A DNA stretch of 64,000 nt, taken from contig NZ_RWIJ01000023.1 of the NCBI RefSeq assembly GCF_019805165.1, positions 632-64,631 on the forward strand, read 5' to 3'. The position numbers and the translations under genes are program-made. How positions within the stretch are numbered: the stretch's first letter is position 1; each line of letters opens with the position of its first letter. Of the stretch, positions 34,001 to 42,645 are shown piece after piece. The DNA is from Azospirillum sp. 412522. GTDB lineage: Bacteria; Pseudomonadota; Alphaproteobacteria; Azospirillales; Azospirillaceae. The notes beneath the pieces are model-generated. The model searched no databases and was not told where the DNA came from. It saw nothing but the letters and a program-made list of their open reading frames with translations.

Positions 34001-34450
34001 CTATTCCGCCATCGTCTCGCCGGAACCGCCGAACTCCGCCGGGAAGTCCTTCAGCTTCGGCAGGCCATCGCGCATCGGCAGCACGGTCTCGGCATAGTTG
34101 ACGTGGACGGCGGGAGCGAAGGTCAGGGTCGGCAGGGTCGCGGAGAAAACGTCCACGAGGCCGAGCGGCGGGTGATTGGTCATCAGATGCCCGCCGCACT
34201 TCGCGCAATACTGACGCTGGCTGAGCGGCGTCTTCTGGAACGTCGCGAGATGTTCGGCGCCTGCGGTCACGCGTACGGCGTCGAGCTTCCACAGGGTGAA
34301 GGCGTTGACCGGTCCGCCGGACCAGGAGCGGCAGGACCGGCAATGGCAATAGCCCATGGCTTCCGGCGCGCCGGTGACCTCCACCTCCACCGCGCCGCAG
34401 AAGCAGCGTCCCGTATGAGTCTCTGTGCTTGTCATGGCTTTCGACTTCAT
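34001..34450 (-). CDS. GFA-family (glutathione-dependent formaldehyde-activating-like) zinc protein
   Basis: About 149 residues. The zinc-binding Cys pattern is GRCFCGAVEVEV, YCHCRSCRSWSG and QYCAKCGGHLM, as in the CENP-V/GFA family. The C-terminal part, ending LKDFPAEFGG, is also typical. Family members were first linked to S-hydroxymethylglutathione formation, but most are of unknown function. Two close ATG codons are possible (34450 and 34435), and neither has a strong ribosome-binding site. Confidence 0.88.
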   Translation of the reverse strand: MKSKAMTSTETHTGRCFCGAVEVEVTGAPEAMGYCHCRSCRSWSGGPVNAFTLWKLDAVRVTAGAEHLATFQKTPLSQRQYCAKCGGHLMTNHPPLGLVDVFSATLPTLTFAPAVHVNYAETVLPMRDGLPKLKDFPAEFGGSGETMAE

Positions 34451-34610
34451 CTTTGTTGGTGATGCGAACAATGGGACGCTATCACCGATAACAAGGATGT
34501 TCAGCCGGCCATTCGGGCCACGCTCATTCGATAGGAGATAATAAAGCTCGCCGAAAAATCGGGGCTGTTGAGCGCCAACAGAAGGATGGAAGGCGGACAA
34601 TTCAGGAAAG

Positions 34611-34637
34611 GCCCCTCTCCCACCTGGAGAGAGGGGC
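34611..34637 (-). terminator. Terminator of the acyl-CoA dehydrogenase gene
   Basis: GCCCCTCTC (34611-34619) pairs perfectly with GAGAGGGGC (34629-34637) over a 9-nt loop. On the minus strand TTTCC follows. It lies 13 bp beyond the stop codon. Confidence 0.7.
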
Positions 34638-34649
34638 TGGATATTTCGG

Positions 34650-36446
34650 TCAGAACTGCTCCTCGCTCAGCGCCATCACCGTGTTGCGGGCGCTGGCGAT
34701 GGTCGGCAGCAGGGCGGAGGCGGTCGCCAGAACCTGCTCGGCGTAGAAGCGCGCGACGATCAGCTTGGTTTCCAGGAAGGAGGCGTTGGCGCCGGGCTGG
34801 CGCAGACCCTCCATCGCCTTCATCGCCGAGCGGGCGAGCATCCAGCCGCCGGCGACATTGCCCCACAGCTTCAGGTATGCGACCGCCCCGGCGGCTGCCC
34901 CTTGCAGGTCGCCGTCGGCCTGGGTGGCGACCATCCAGTCGATGGCCTTGTCCAGCGCATCCAGCCCGGCCGACAGCTCGGTGCGGATCACAGCGAGGTC
35001 GTCGCCGGGGGCGGACTCCAGTTCCTGAACCGTGGCCCGCATGTCGGCGACGAAGGCCTTGGCCGCCGCGCCCTTGTCGCGGCCGGTCTTGCGGAAGGTC
35101 AGGTCGTTGCCGTGGATGCCGTTGGTCCCCTCATAGATCGGGGTGATGCGGGCGTCGCGGTAATGCTGGGCGGCCCCCGTTTCCTCGATGAAGCCCATGC
35201 CGCCATGGATCTGCACGCCGGTGGAGGCGACCTCGCAGCCGATGTCGGTCGACCACGCCTTGACGATGGGGGTCAGCACGTCGACCCGCGCGGATGCCGC
35301 GGCGCGTACCGCCGGATCCTCGTGGTGGCGGGAGATGTCCATTTGCGTGCCGGCATAGAGCGCCAGCGCCCGCGCCGCCTCCGTCTTGGCGCGCATGTCC
35401 AGCAGCATGCGGCGCACGTCGGGATGCCTGATGATGGCGACGCCGGAGCCCTTGGGATCGGCCAGATCCTTGCTCTGCACCCGGCTCTTCGCGTAGTCGC
35501 GGGCCTGCTGGTAGGCGCGCTCGGCGATCGCCACGCCCTGGATGCCGACGCCGAGCCGGGCGTTGTTCATCATCGTGAACATGTATTCGATGCCGCGGTT
35601 CTCCTCGCCGACGAGGTAACCGATGGCGCCCTCGTCGTCGCCGTAGGCCATCACCGCGGTCGGGCTGGCCATGATGCCCAGCTTGTGCTCCAGGCTGGCG
35701 CAGCGCAGGTCGTTGCGCTGGCCGGGGGTGCCGTCGGCGTTGGGCAGGAACTTCGGCACGATGAACAGGCTGATGCCCTTGATGCCGGCCGGGGCGTCGG
35801 GCAGGCGGGCCAGCACCAGATGGACGATGTTCTCCGTCAGGTCATGCTCGCCATAGGTGATGAAGATCTTCTGGCCGGTGATGCGATAGCTGCCGTCGCC
35901 AGCCCGCACCGCCCTGGTCCGCACCGCGGCGAGGTCGCTGCCCGCCTGCGGCTCGGTCAGGTTCATCGTCCCGGTCCATTCGCCGGAGATCATCTTCGAC
36001 AGATAGACCGCCTTCTGCTCCTCGCTCGCATGCTCGGTCAGCAGATCCACCGCGCCCTGGGTCAGCAGCGGGCACAGGCCGAAGGACAGGTTGGCGGCCT
36101 GCCACATCTCGTTCACCGCGAAGGAGACGGTCCAGGGCAGACCCTGCCCGCCATACTCCGGCTCGAAGGGCAGGCTGTTCCAGCCGGCCTCGGTGAACTG
36201 GCCGTAGGCCTCCTTCCAGCCGGTGGCGGTGCGCACCACGCCGTTCTCCAGCTTCGCCCCCTCCTTGTCGCCCGTCCGGTTCAGCGGGGCGAGCACGCCG
36301 GAGGCGAATTTGCCGGCCTCCTCCAGGATGGCGTCGACCAGATCGGGGGCGGCGCTGTCGCAATGGGGCAGGGCGGCGATGGCGTCGAGGCCCACCACCT
36401 CGTTCAGGACGAAGCGCAGATCGTCGACCGGAGCGGTGTAGGTCAT
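34650..36446 (-). CDS. Acyl-CoA dehydrogenase, long type with C-terminal domain (DmdC-like)
   Basis: 598 residues, the length of the FadE/DmdC-like class rather than the ~380-residue classical enzymes. Conserved blocks are MNLTEPQAGSDLAAVRTRA, GQKIFITYGEHDLTENIVH, VLARLPDAP and GIEYMFTMMNNARLGVG. The catalytic region near GGMGFIEETGAAQHYRDARI and PIYEGTNGIHGND is intact, and an extra C-terminal helical domain follows. It catalyses alpha,beta-dehydrogenation of an acyl-CoA. Relatives act on long-chain acyl-CoA or 3-methylmercaptopropionyl-CoA. A palindrome lies just upstream of the start. Confidence 0.93.
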   Translation of the reverse strand: MTYTAPVDDLRFVLNEVVGLDAIAALPHCDSAAPDLVDAILEEAGKFASGVLAPLNRTGDKEGAKLENGVVRTATGWKEAYGQFTEAGWNSLPFEPEYGGQGLPWTVSFAVNEMWQAANLSFGLCPLLTQGAVDLLTEHASEEQKAVYLSKMISGEWTGTMNLTEPQAGSDLAAVRTRAVRAGDGSYRITGQKIFITYGEHDLTENIVHLVLARLPDAPAGIKGISLFIVPKFLPNADGTPGQRNDLRCASLEHKLGIMASPTAVMAYGDDEGAIGYLVGEENRGIEYMFTMMNNARLGVGIQGVAIAERAYQQARDYAKSRVQSKDLADPKGSGVAIIRHPDVRRMLLDMRAKTEAARALALYAGTQMDISRHHEDPAVRAAASARVDVLTPIVKAWSTDIGCEVASTGVQIHGGMGFIEETGAAQHYRDARITPIYEGTNGIHGNDLTFRKTGRDKGAAAKAFVADMRATVQELESAPGDDLAVIRTELSAGLDALDKAIDWMVATQADGDLQGAAAGAVAYLKLWGNVAGGWMLARSAMKAMEGLRQPGANASFLETKLIVARFYAEQVLATASALLPTIASARNTVMALSEEQF

Positions 36447-36479
36447 GGCGGGGCGGTTCTCCCAGGGAATGATTGTTTT

Positions 36480-36497
36480 GTTTACCTATAGGTTAAC
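36480..36497. promoter_or_regulatory. Palindromic operator candidate upstream of acyl-CoA dehydrogenase
   Basis: GTTTACC-TATA-GGTTAAC is an almost perfect inverted repeat (6 of 7 pairs) in an AT-rich stretch 34-51 bp before the acyl-CoA dehydrogenase start. Its position overlaps where the promoter should be. It would suit a dimeric TetR- or GntR-type fatty-acid regulator. Confidence 0.5.
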
Positions 36498-36651
36498 ATA
36501 CAGCATCGGATGGCGCTTGGCGAGAGGGCGGGATGCCGCGTCCAGGAAGGCTAGGCCCGGCGCACGGTCCCATCAAGCCTCTCCCAGACTGGCACGGTGC
36601 CTGCATGGAAGAGGCTGCCTCCCATCGGGGCCTTCACACGGGGATCGACCC

Positions 36652-37698
36652 ATGACCTACGCTTCCGCCCTCGGCAACCTCAGCAACGCCGCCACCCAGG
36701 CCGCCGGCGCCGCCCGCGGCCCGGCCACTGTGGAGGCCGCCGTGCGCAATGCCAGCGCGAAGACGGGGGTCGATTTTTCCTACCTCATGGAAAAAGCTGC
36801 CGTGGAGAGCGGGTACCGCACGGACGTAAAGTCCTCATCCTCCTCCGCGACCGGGCTCTACCAGTTCATCGACAGCACCTGGCTGCAGACGATGAAGGAC
36901 CATGGCGCCGACCACGGCTATGGCAAATACGCCAACGCCATCCAGACCCGCGGCGACGGCCGGCCCTATGTCTCCGATCCGGAGATGAAGAAGGAGATCC
37001 TCGATCTGCGCAAGGACCCCACCGCCTCCGCCCTGATGGCCGCGGAATACACCCGCGAGAACAAGGAGTATCTGGAGGAGACGGTGGACGGCAAGATCGG
37101 CTCGACCGAGCTGTACATGGCGCATTTCCTGGGGGCCGGCGGCGCCTCGAAGTTCCTGAACGCGATGCAGGAGAACCCCGGCCGCACCGCCCGTGACGTC
37201 TTCCCCGACGCGGCGGCGGCCAACAAGAACGTCTTCTACGACAAGGCCACCGGCAAGGCGAAGTCGCTGAAGGAGATCTACGACCGCTTCGCCTCCAAGT
37301 TCTCGGAGAACCCGATGGCGAACTTCGCCCCGGCCCAGGTGGCGAATGACGCGGTGCGCAAGCAGGACATGCCGGACGGCTTCACCACCCAGGTGCCGAT
37401 GGCCCCGGCCAAGGCGCTGAACGGCACGCCGCTGTCGATCTACCAAGTGCTGGCGCTGAACGCGCTGGAGACGCCGGACGAGGTCGACAGCGTCAGCGGA
37501 CGTCCGGCCCGCCTGCGCGACAAGGAGCACCGCCGCATGCGCGACGAGCCGGTACGGACCGACCAGACCGCCGGCAGCGGCGTCGCCGTGGGCTTCGGGC
37601 TGGGGCTTGGGCGGATCGTCGGATCGGAATCGGCGACGCCGGTCGCCTCCGCCACCGCGGCTGCCGCCGGAACGGACGCGGTCGCCAAGGCGGCGTGA
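36652..37698 (+). CDS. Lytic transglycosylase (SLT domain), no signal peptide
   Basis: 348 residues. The SLT fold lies in the N-terminal half: catalytic Glu at about residue 52 in AAVESGYRTDV, then SATGLYQFIDSTWL as the active-site loop, and STELYMAHFLGAGGASKFL as the third motif. The C-terminal ~120 residues are Ala/Gly-rich and not assigned. The N terminus (MTYASALGNLSNAATQAAG) is not a Sec or Tat signal. Export by another route, or action at the base of a trans-envelope machine, must be assumed. Start ATG at 36652 follows GGGGATCGACCC. Confidence 0.85.
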   Translation: MTYASALGNLSNAATQAAGAARGPATVEAAVRNASAKTGVDFSYLMEKAAVESGYRTDVKSSSSSATGLYQFIDSTWLQTMKDHGADHGYGKYANAIQTRGDGRPYVSDPEMKKEILDLRKDPTASALMAAEYTRENKEYLEETVDGKIGSTELYMAHFLGAGGASKFLNAMQENPGRTARDVFPDAAAANKNVFYDKATGKAKSLKEIYDRFASKFSENPMANFAPAQVANDAVRKQDMPDGFTTQVPMAPAKALNGTPLSIYQVLALNALETPDEVDSVSGRPARLRDKEHRRMRDEPVRTDQTAGSGVAVGFGLGLGRIVGSESATPVASATAAAAGTDAVAKAA

Positions 37699-37836
37699 AC
37701 CCGACTGCAAGCCCGTTGACCGATTGGGGATGGCCGGGCGGGGAAGGGTCAAAATGCCCTACGCTGGCGCTTTGACTTGAGGACCGGATGGGTGCAAGGT
37801 CGCGCCGTTTTTGGCGCTCACCCCTCAGGACCGATC

Positions 37837-38862
37837 ATGAGCAACCAGCAGCCTGCCGTCACCTTCGAGGAAATCCGCGCGCTCGTGCGCAACCTGCCCG
37901 GCCCCGACCTGGAGGCCGGCACCGCGGCCCTCCAGCGCGAACGGCAGCTGACCAAGCCGGCAGGCTCGCTCGGCCGGCTGGAGGAGATCGCGCAGTGGAT
38001 GGCGACCTGGCAGGGCCAGCACCCGGCCGAGGCCCGTCGCCCGCGCGTTGCCGTCTTCGCCGGCAACCATGGCGTCGCCGCCCGCGGCGTCTCGGCCTAT
38101 CCGGCCGAGGTGACGGTGCAGATGGTCGCCAACTTCCAGAACGGCGGGGCCGCGGTCAACCAGCTCTGCGAGGTGGCCGACGCCGATCTGCGCGTTTACG
38201 AGCTGGACCTGGAGAACCCGACCGCCGACTTCACCCAGGGTCCGGCCATGGGGGAGGAGGAGTGCTGCCGCACCATGGCCTACGGCATGATGGCGGTGGA
38301 GATGGGCGTCCAGCTGCTGGCGCTGGGCGAGATGGGCATCGCCAACTCGACCTCGGCGGCGGCGCTGTGCCTCGCGCTGTTCGGCGGCGAGGCGGCCGAC
38401 TGGACCGGCCGCGGCACCGGCATCGACGACGAGGGCCTCGCCCGCAAGATCGCCGCGGTGGAGGCCGGCGTCGCCGCCAACCCGCAGGCGAAGGACGACC
38501 CGTTCGAGGCGCTGCGCTGCCTGGGCGGCTACGAGTTCGCCGCCATCGCCGGCGCCATCCTGGCCGCCCGCGTCGCCCGCGTTCCGGTGCTGCTCGACGG
38601 CTTCGCCTGCACCGCCGCCGCCGCGGTGCTCTACAAGGCCGACCGCCGCGCGCTCGACCACTGCATGGTCGCCCACCGCTCGGTCGAGCCGGGCCATACC
38701 CGCCTGATGCAGGCCATCGGCAAGGAGCCGCTGCTGGACCTCGGCATGCGTCTGGGCGAAGGCTCCGGCGCGGCGCTGGCGATCAACATCGTGAAGTCGG
38801 CCGTCGCCTGCCATGCCGGCATGGCGACCTTCGCCGAAGCGGGCGTCAGCACGCAGGGGTGA
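37837..38862 (+). CDS. cobT: Nicotinate-nucleotide-dimethylbenzimidazole phosphoribosyltransferase
   Basis: 341 residues. It makes alpha-ribazole phosphate for the lower ligand of cobalamin. The signatures are KPAGSLGRLEEIAQW at the N terminus, FAGNHGVAARGVSAYPAEVT, LGEMGIANSTSAAAL, and the catalytic Glu region MRLGEGSGAALAINIVKSAV near the C terminus. ATG at 37837 follows TCAGGA. No cobalamin riboswitch core is visible in the 138 bp upstream. No other cob genes are adjacent. Confidence 0.96.
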   Translation: MSNQQPAVTFEEIRALVRNLPGPDLEAGTAALQRERQLTKPAGSLGRLEEIAQWMATWQGQHPAEARRPRVAVFAGNHGVAARGVSAYPAEVTVQMVANFQNGGAAVNQLCEVADADLRVYELDLENPTADFTQGPAMGEEECCRTMAYGMMAVEMGVQLLALGEMGIANSTSAAALCLALFGGEAADWTGRGTGIDDEGLARKIAAVEAGVAANPQAKDDPFEALRCLGGYEFAAIAGAILAARVARVPVLLDGFACTAAAAVLYKADRRALDHCMVAHRSVEPGHTRLMQAIGKEPLLDLGMRLGEGSGAALAINIVKSAVACHAGMATFAEAGVSTQG

Positions 38863-38879
38863 TAGGGATATCGGGTGCC

Positions 38880-38902
38880 GTGAGGGCTTGCTTGGCCCTC
38901 AC
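38880..38902. terminator. Hairpin between convergent cobT and membrane-protein genes
   Basis: GTGAGGGC (38880-38887) pairs perfectly with GCCCTCAC (38895-38902), leaving a 7-nt loop. There is no T run, so a Rho-independent role is uncertain. Confidence 0.4.
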
Positions 38903-38914
38903 AGCATCCAGCCT

Positions 38915-39484
38915 TCAGAGCATCCCATCAGCCAGATCGCTGATCGCCGCCGACAGGAACAGGTCCAGCATCACCAGCGCCGCAGCGGCCAAACCCGACA
39001 GCGACAGGGCGGTGCGCAGGACGAACCACTGGTAGGTCAGCATCGCCATCATCACGCCGAAGACCAGCGCTTCGGACACGCCGGGCGGCAGCAGGCCGGT
39101 GGCGGACAGCACGATGGCCGGCAGGTAGATCGCCATCTGCACCACCGCCGACCAGTTGTAGGCGGTCAGCGCGCCGGGGTAGAGCTGCTCCTTGCCCAGC
39201 ATCGCCGATACGCGGAACAAAGCCAGCGGGAAGGCGGTCCAGCTGACGACGTAGGCGATGCCCTCCACCGTCACCAGCTGCAGGACCGGCGTGCCGTCCA
39301 GCTGGTCCCACAGCCGGATCGCCAGCAGCAGCGCATAGGCCGGCAGAACCATCAGCGCCGCATAGAAGGAGTTCAGCGCGCCGTCGGGGGTGCGGTCGAA
39401 GAACTCCATCCCCGTCCGGTCGAAGCGGGCCAGCCGCCAGGCGCCGGTCAGGGCGGACAGGATGGCGGGGGTGGTCAGCGGCAT
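38915..39484 (-). CDS. Predicted membrane protein, five to six helices
   Basis: About 189 residues from ATG at 39484. Hydrophobic segments begin near residues 42, 70, 115, 140 and 165. The N-terminal soluble part reads LARFDRTGMEFFDRTPDGAL. No family with known function was recognised, though the overall shape resembles small YIP1-like membrane proteins. It is the last gene of a minus-strand row dapD-dapE and starts 22 bp after dapE. An in-frame TTG at 39517 would overlap dapE and is less likely. Confidence 0.75.
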   Translation of the reverse strand: MPLTTPAILSALTGAWRLARFDRTGMEFFDRTPDGALNSFYAALMVLPAYALLLAIRLWDQLDGTPVLQLVTVEGIAYVVSWTAFPLALFRVSAMLGKEQLYPGALTAYNWSAVVQMAIYLPAIVLSATGLLPPGVSEALVFGVMMAMLTYQWFVLRTALSLSGLAAAALVMLDLFLSAAISDLADGML

Positions 39485-39506
39485 CGTCGGTTCCCGGTCA
39501 GGCTGG

Positions 39507-40655
39507 TCACCCGGCAAGGCGCGTGAACACGCCCTTCAGGATCGACTCGTAGATGGCGGTCAGCTGGCGCAGATCCTCCACCGAACAATATTCGTCCACC
39601 TTATGCATGGTCTGGCCGACCAGCCCGAATTCCACCACCGGGCAGACATTCTTGATGAAGCGGGCGTCCGACGTTCCGCCGGTGGTCGAATATTCCGGCC
39701 GGCGCCCGGTCACGCCCTCGACCGCCTCGGCCACCAGTTCGGTCAGCGGGCCGGGCGGGGTGACGAAGCTGTCGCCGGAACAATAGACCTCCAGCTCATA
39801 GGCGCCGCCGACGGCGTCGAAGCTGCGGCGCAGCCAGGCCTCGATGCCGGCCGGGGTGTGGGCGTCGTTGAAGCGGATGTTGAAGGTCGCCTTGCCCTGG
39901 GCCGGGATGACGTTGGTCGCCTTGTTGCCGACGTCGATGGTGGTCAGCGCCAGGGTCGAGGGCTGGAAATGCGCGGTGCCCTCGTCCATCGGGTTTTCGG
40001 TGATGGCGGCCAGCATGCGGACCAGCCGCGGCAGCGGGTTGTCGGCCAGATGCGGATAGGCGACGTGGCCCTGCGCGCCGAACACGGTCAGGAAGCCGCT
40101 CAGGCTGCCGCGCCGGCCGATCTTGATCATGTCGCCCAGCGTCTTTGGATTGGTCGGCTCCCCCACCACGCAGGCGTCGATGCGCTCGCCGCGCTCGGCC
40201 AGCCAGTCCAGCACCTTGCGGGTGCCGTTGATCGCCACCCCTTCCTCGTCGCCGGTGATCAGCAGGCTGATCGAGCCGGCGGGCGGTCCGTCCTGCAACC
40301 GGCGCGAGACGGCGGCGACGAAGGCGGCGATGGCGCCCTTCATGTCCACCGCACCACGGCCGAACAGGCGCCCGCCCATCACCGTTCCGGCGAAGGGATC
40401 GACCGTCCAGCCCCGGTCGCCGGGCGGCACCACGTCGGTGTGGCCGGCGAAGCAGAAGTTGGGACCTTCCGTGCCGAGACGGGCGTAGAGGTTCTCGACC
40501 GGTTCCGTCCCGTCCTGCTGGAAGCGCAGGCGGTGGCAGGTGAAGCCCATCGGGGTCAGCGCCGCCTCCAGCACGCCCAGCGCGCCGTCGTCGCGCGGGG
40601 TGACGCTGGGGCAGCGGATCAGGTCCTGGGCGAGGGCGACGGGGTCGATGGTCAT
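39507..40655 (-). CDS. dapE: Succinyl-diaminopimelate desuccinylase
   Basis: 382 residues of the M20 metallopeptidase family. It hydrolyses N-succinyl-LL-diaminopimelate in lysine and peptidoglycan-precursor synthesis. The motifs are FAGHTDVVPPGDRGWTVDPF (His/Asp metal ligands), GRGAVDMKGAIAAF (bridging Asp), ITGDEEGVAINGTRKVL (catalytic Glu) and STTGGTSDARFIK. C-terminal EFGLVGQTMHKVDE provides the last His. It is downstream of dapD on the same strand. Confidence 0.97.
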   Translation of the reverse strand: MTIDPVALAQDLIRCPSVTPRDDGALGVLEAALTPMGFTCHRLRFQQDGTEPVENLYARLGTEGPNFCFAGHTDVVPPGDRGWTVDPFAGTVMGGRLFGRGAVDMKGAIAAFVAAVSRRLQDGPPAGSISLLITGDEEGVAINGTRKVLDWLAERGERIDACVVGEPTNPKTLGDMIKIGRRGSLSGFLTVFGAQGHVAYPHLADNPLPRLVRMLAAITENPMDEGTAHFQPSTLALTTIDVGNKATNVIPAQGKATFNIRFNDAHTPAGIEAWLRRSFDAVGGAYELEVYCSGDSFVTPPGPLTELVAEAVEGVTGRRPEYSTTGGTSDARFIKNVCPVVEFGLVGQTMHKVDEYCSVEDLRQLTAIYESILKGVFTRLAG

Positions 40656-40677
40656 GGAGTATCCGGGTTCACGAATG

Positions 40678-40711
40678 ATGGCCCCGCTCCCTTGGTCGGG
40701 AGAGGGGCCAT
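40678..40711 (-). terminator. Hairpin between dapD and dapE
   Basis: ATGGCCCC (40678-40685) pairs with GGGGCCAT (40704-40711), and the inner CTCCC pairs with GGGAG. This gives a long stem with a short loop in the 64-bp gap between the dapD stop and dapE start. No T run follows on the minus strand. It may be an attenuator or an mRNA-stabilising hairpin that sets the relative expression of the two genes. Confidence 0.45.
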
Positions 40712-40719
40712 GATGCGGA

Positions 40720-41562
40720 TCAATCCCGCAGCAGGTCGTTGATCGCCGTCTTCGAGCGGGTCTTCTCGTCGACGCGCTTGATGATGACGCAGCAGTACAG
40801 GCTCGGGCCGGGCGTGCCGTCGGGCAGCGGCTTGCCGGGCAGCGAGCCGGGGACGACGACCGAATAGGCCGGGACGCGGCCCATGAAGACCTCGCCGGTG
40901 TGGCGGTCGATGATCTTGGTCGAGGCGCCGATGTAGCAGCCCATGGAGATGACGGCGCCTTCCTCGACGATCACGCCCTCGACGATCTCGGAGCGGGCGC
41001 CGATGAAGCAGTTGTCCTCGATGATGACCGGGTCGGCCTGCAGCGGCTCCAGCACGCCGCCGATGCCGACGCCGCCCGACAGATGGACGTTCTTGCCGAT
41101 CTGGGCGCAGGACCCGACGGTGACCCAGGTGTCGACCATGGTGCCGCTGTCGACATAGGCGCCGACGTTGACGAAGCTGGGCATCAGGATGACGCCGGGG
41201 GCGACATAGGACGACTTGCGGGCGATGGCGCCGGGCAGGGCGCGGAAGCCGGCGTTCTGGAACTGGCCCTCGCTCCAGCCTTCGAACTTCGGCGGAACCT
41301 TGTCGTACCAGGAGGAGCCGCCCGGACCGCCGGGGATCATCTCGTTGGCGTTCAGGCGGAAGGACAGCAGAACCGCCTTCTTCAGCCACTGGTTGACCGT
41401 CCAGCCGCCGGCGGTCTTCTCGGCGACACGCAGGTCGCCGGCGTCGAGCGCGTCGAGCGCCGCGTTCACGGCGTCGCGGACGGGGCCGGTGGTGGCTGTG
41501 TTGAGATCGGCGCGGTTTTCCCAGGCGGCGTCGATGGTGGCCTGCAGGCTGGCGTGGCTCAT
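40720..41562 (-). CDS. dapD: Tetrahydrodipicolinate N-succinyltransferase
   Basis: 280 residues from ATG at 41562, beginning MSHASLQATIDAAWENRADL. It transfers succinyl from succinyl-CoA to tetrahydrodipicolinate, two steps before DapE. The left-handed beta-helix hexapeptide region covers about residues 100-230 (GVILMPSFVNVGAYVDSGTM, IIEDNCFIGARSEIVEGVIV). The C-terminal KPLPDGTPGPSLYCCVI is typical. Length equals that of the family (about 275-284). Confidence 0.97.
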   Translation of the reverse strand: MSHASLQATIDAAWENRADLNTATTGPVRDAVNAALDALDAGDLRVAEKTAGGWTVNQWLKKAVLLSFRLNANEMIPGGPGGSSWYDKVPPKFEGWSEGQFQNAGFRALPGAIARKSSYVAPGVILMPSFVNVGAYVDSGTMVDTWVTVGSCAQIGKNVHLSGGVGIGGVLEPLQADPVIIEDNCFIGARSEIVEGVIVEEGAVISMGCYIGASTKIIDRHTGEVFMGRVPAYSVVVPGSLPGKPLPDGTPGPSLYCCVIIKRVDEKTRSKTAINDLLRD

Positions 41563-41682
41563 GGCGCGGTCGTTCTGCTGTCGATTGTCCAAGGGACGGC
41601 ACCATGGAGCCGCATCGCTCCGCCTGTCAACCATACCCGCGGCCGGCAATGGCCGGTTTGCGACAGAGGCCCTCAAGTGGTC

Positions 41683-42414
41683 CTACAGGCCGGCGACCGC
41701 CGCCAGCCAAGCGGGCAGGTCGTCCACGGTGTGGTCGATGTGGACCCCGGCGCCGACACCGGCCTTCTCATACTCCTTCTCGCCGCGGACCCAGACGGTG
41801 GTCATGCCCAACGCATGGGCGGGAGCGAGGTTGCGGGCGATGTCCTCCACCATGCAGGCGTCGGTGGGATCGACGCCGTAGCGCTCCACCAGCGTGGCAT
41901 AGGGTCGGGGGTCGGGTTTCGGCACATAGCCGCCGGCGGCGATGTCGAACACCGCGTCGAAGCGGTCGAGGATGCCCAGCCGGCCGGCGACATTCTCCGC
42001 ATGGCGGACGGAGCCGTTGGTGTAGATGATCTTGCGGCCGGGGAGGCGTTCCAGCGCGTCGGCCAGCAGGGCGGAGGGCTGGATCCCGGTCACGTCAATG
42101 TCGTGGACATAGTCCATATAGGCGACCGGATCGACGTCGTGCTCCATCATCAGGCCGCGCAGCGTGGTGCCGTATTCGCGGAAGAAATGCTTCTGCCGCA
42201 CCCGCGCCTCGTCCATGCCGATGTTGAAATGGGTGGCGATGAACTCGTTGATCCGAAGATCGACCTGGGCGAACAGGTTGCAGGACGCCGGGTAGAGCGT
42301 GTTGTCGAGATCGAAGATCCACACGGCGCGGTCGCGCAGCGCGGCGATCGGGCTGTCCATGGCGGGCGTGACGGGATCGCGGGCCGGAGCGGCGGGGGAG
42401 GTCGGGACGGTCAT
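41683..42414 (-). CDS. HAD-family pyrimidine 5'-nucleotidase
   Basis: About 243 residues from ATG at 42414. HAD motif I is VWIFDLDNTLYPAS, motif II is IIYTNGSVRHAENV and motif IV is CMVEDIARNLAPAHALGM. The cap region (INEFIATHFNIGMDEARVRQ) matches the SDT1/PHM8-like pyrimidine 5'-nucleotidase subfamily, which dephosphorylates UMP/CMP or related phosphates. It lies 120 bp upstream of dapD on the same strand. A shorter start at 42360 is possible. Confidence 0.9.
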   Translation of the reverse strand: MTVPTSPAAPARDPVTPAMDSPIAALRDRAVWIFDLDNTLYPASCNLFAQVDLRINEFIATHFNIGMDEARVRQKHFFREYGTTLRGLMMEHDVDPVAYMDYVHDIDVTGIQPSALLADALERLPGRKIIYTNGSVRHAENVAGRLGILDRFDAVFDIAAGGYVPKPDPRPYATLVERYGVDPTDACMVEDIARNLAPAHALGMTTVWVRGEKEYEKAGVGAGVHIDHTVDDLPAWLAAVAGL

Positions 42415-42645
42415 CCCCCAAGAATGGGGCCGCCGGGGGCCGGCCGCAAGCCGCTTCACGTGGTCGCAGCCGCGGGCGTGCCCTTCAGCCAAGCCTTCGC
42501 CATGAGGAGTTTCCCGCCTCGTTGGTTGATTGAAGATTAACCCCTAAAGGGGTAGCATGGACCAGAGCTTGCAACGGTTTGCAGCCTAAGGTTTCGCCCT
42601 GCCCGTCACCCCGCCCGCTTCGTGGATTGCCCCTCTGGGATCGCC

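Noticed and set aside
37699..37836. Possible cobalamin riboswitch upstream of cobT
   Set aside because: The gap is only 138 bp and neither the B12-box core nor its flanking conserved segments were found.
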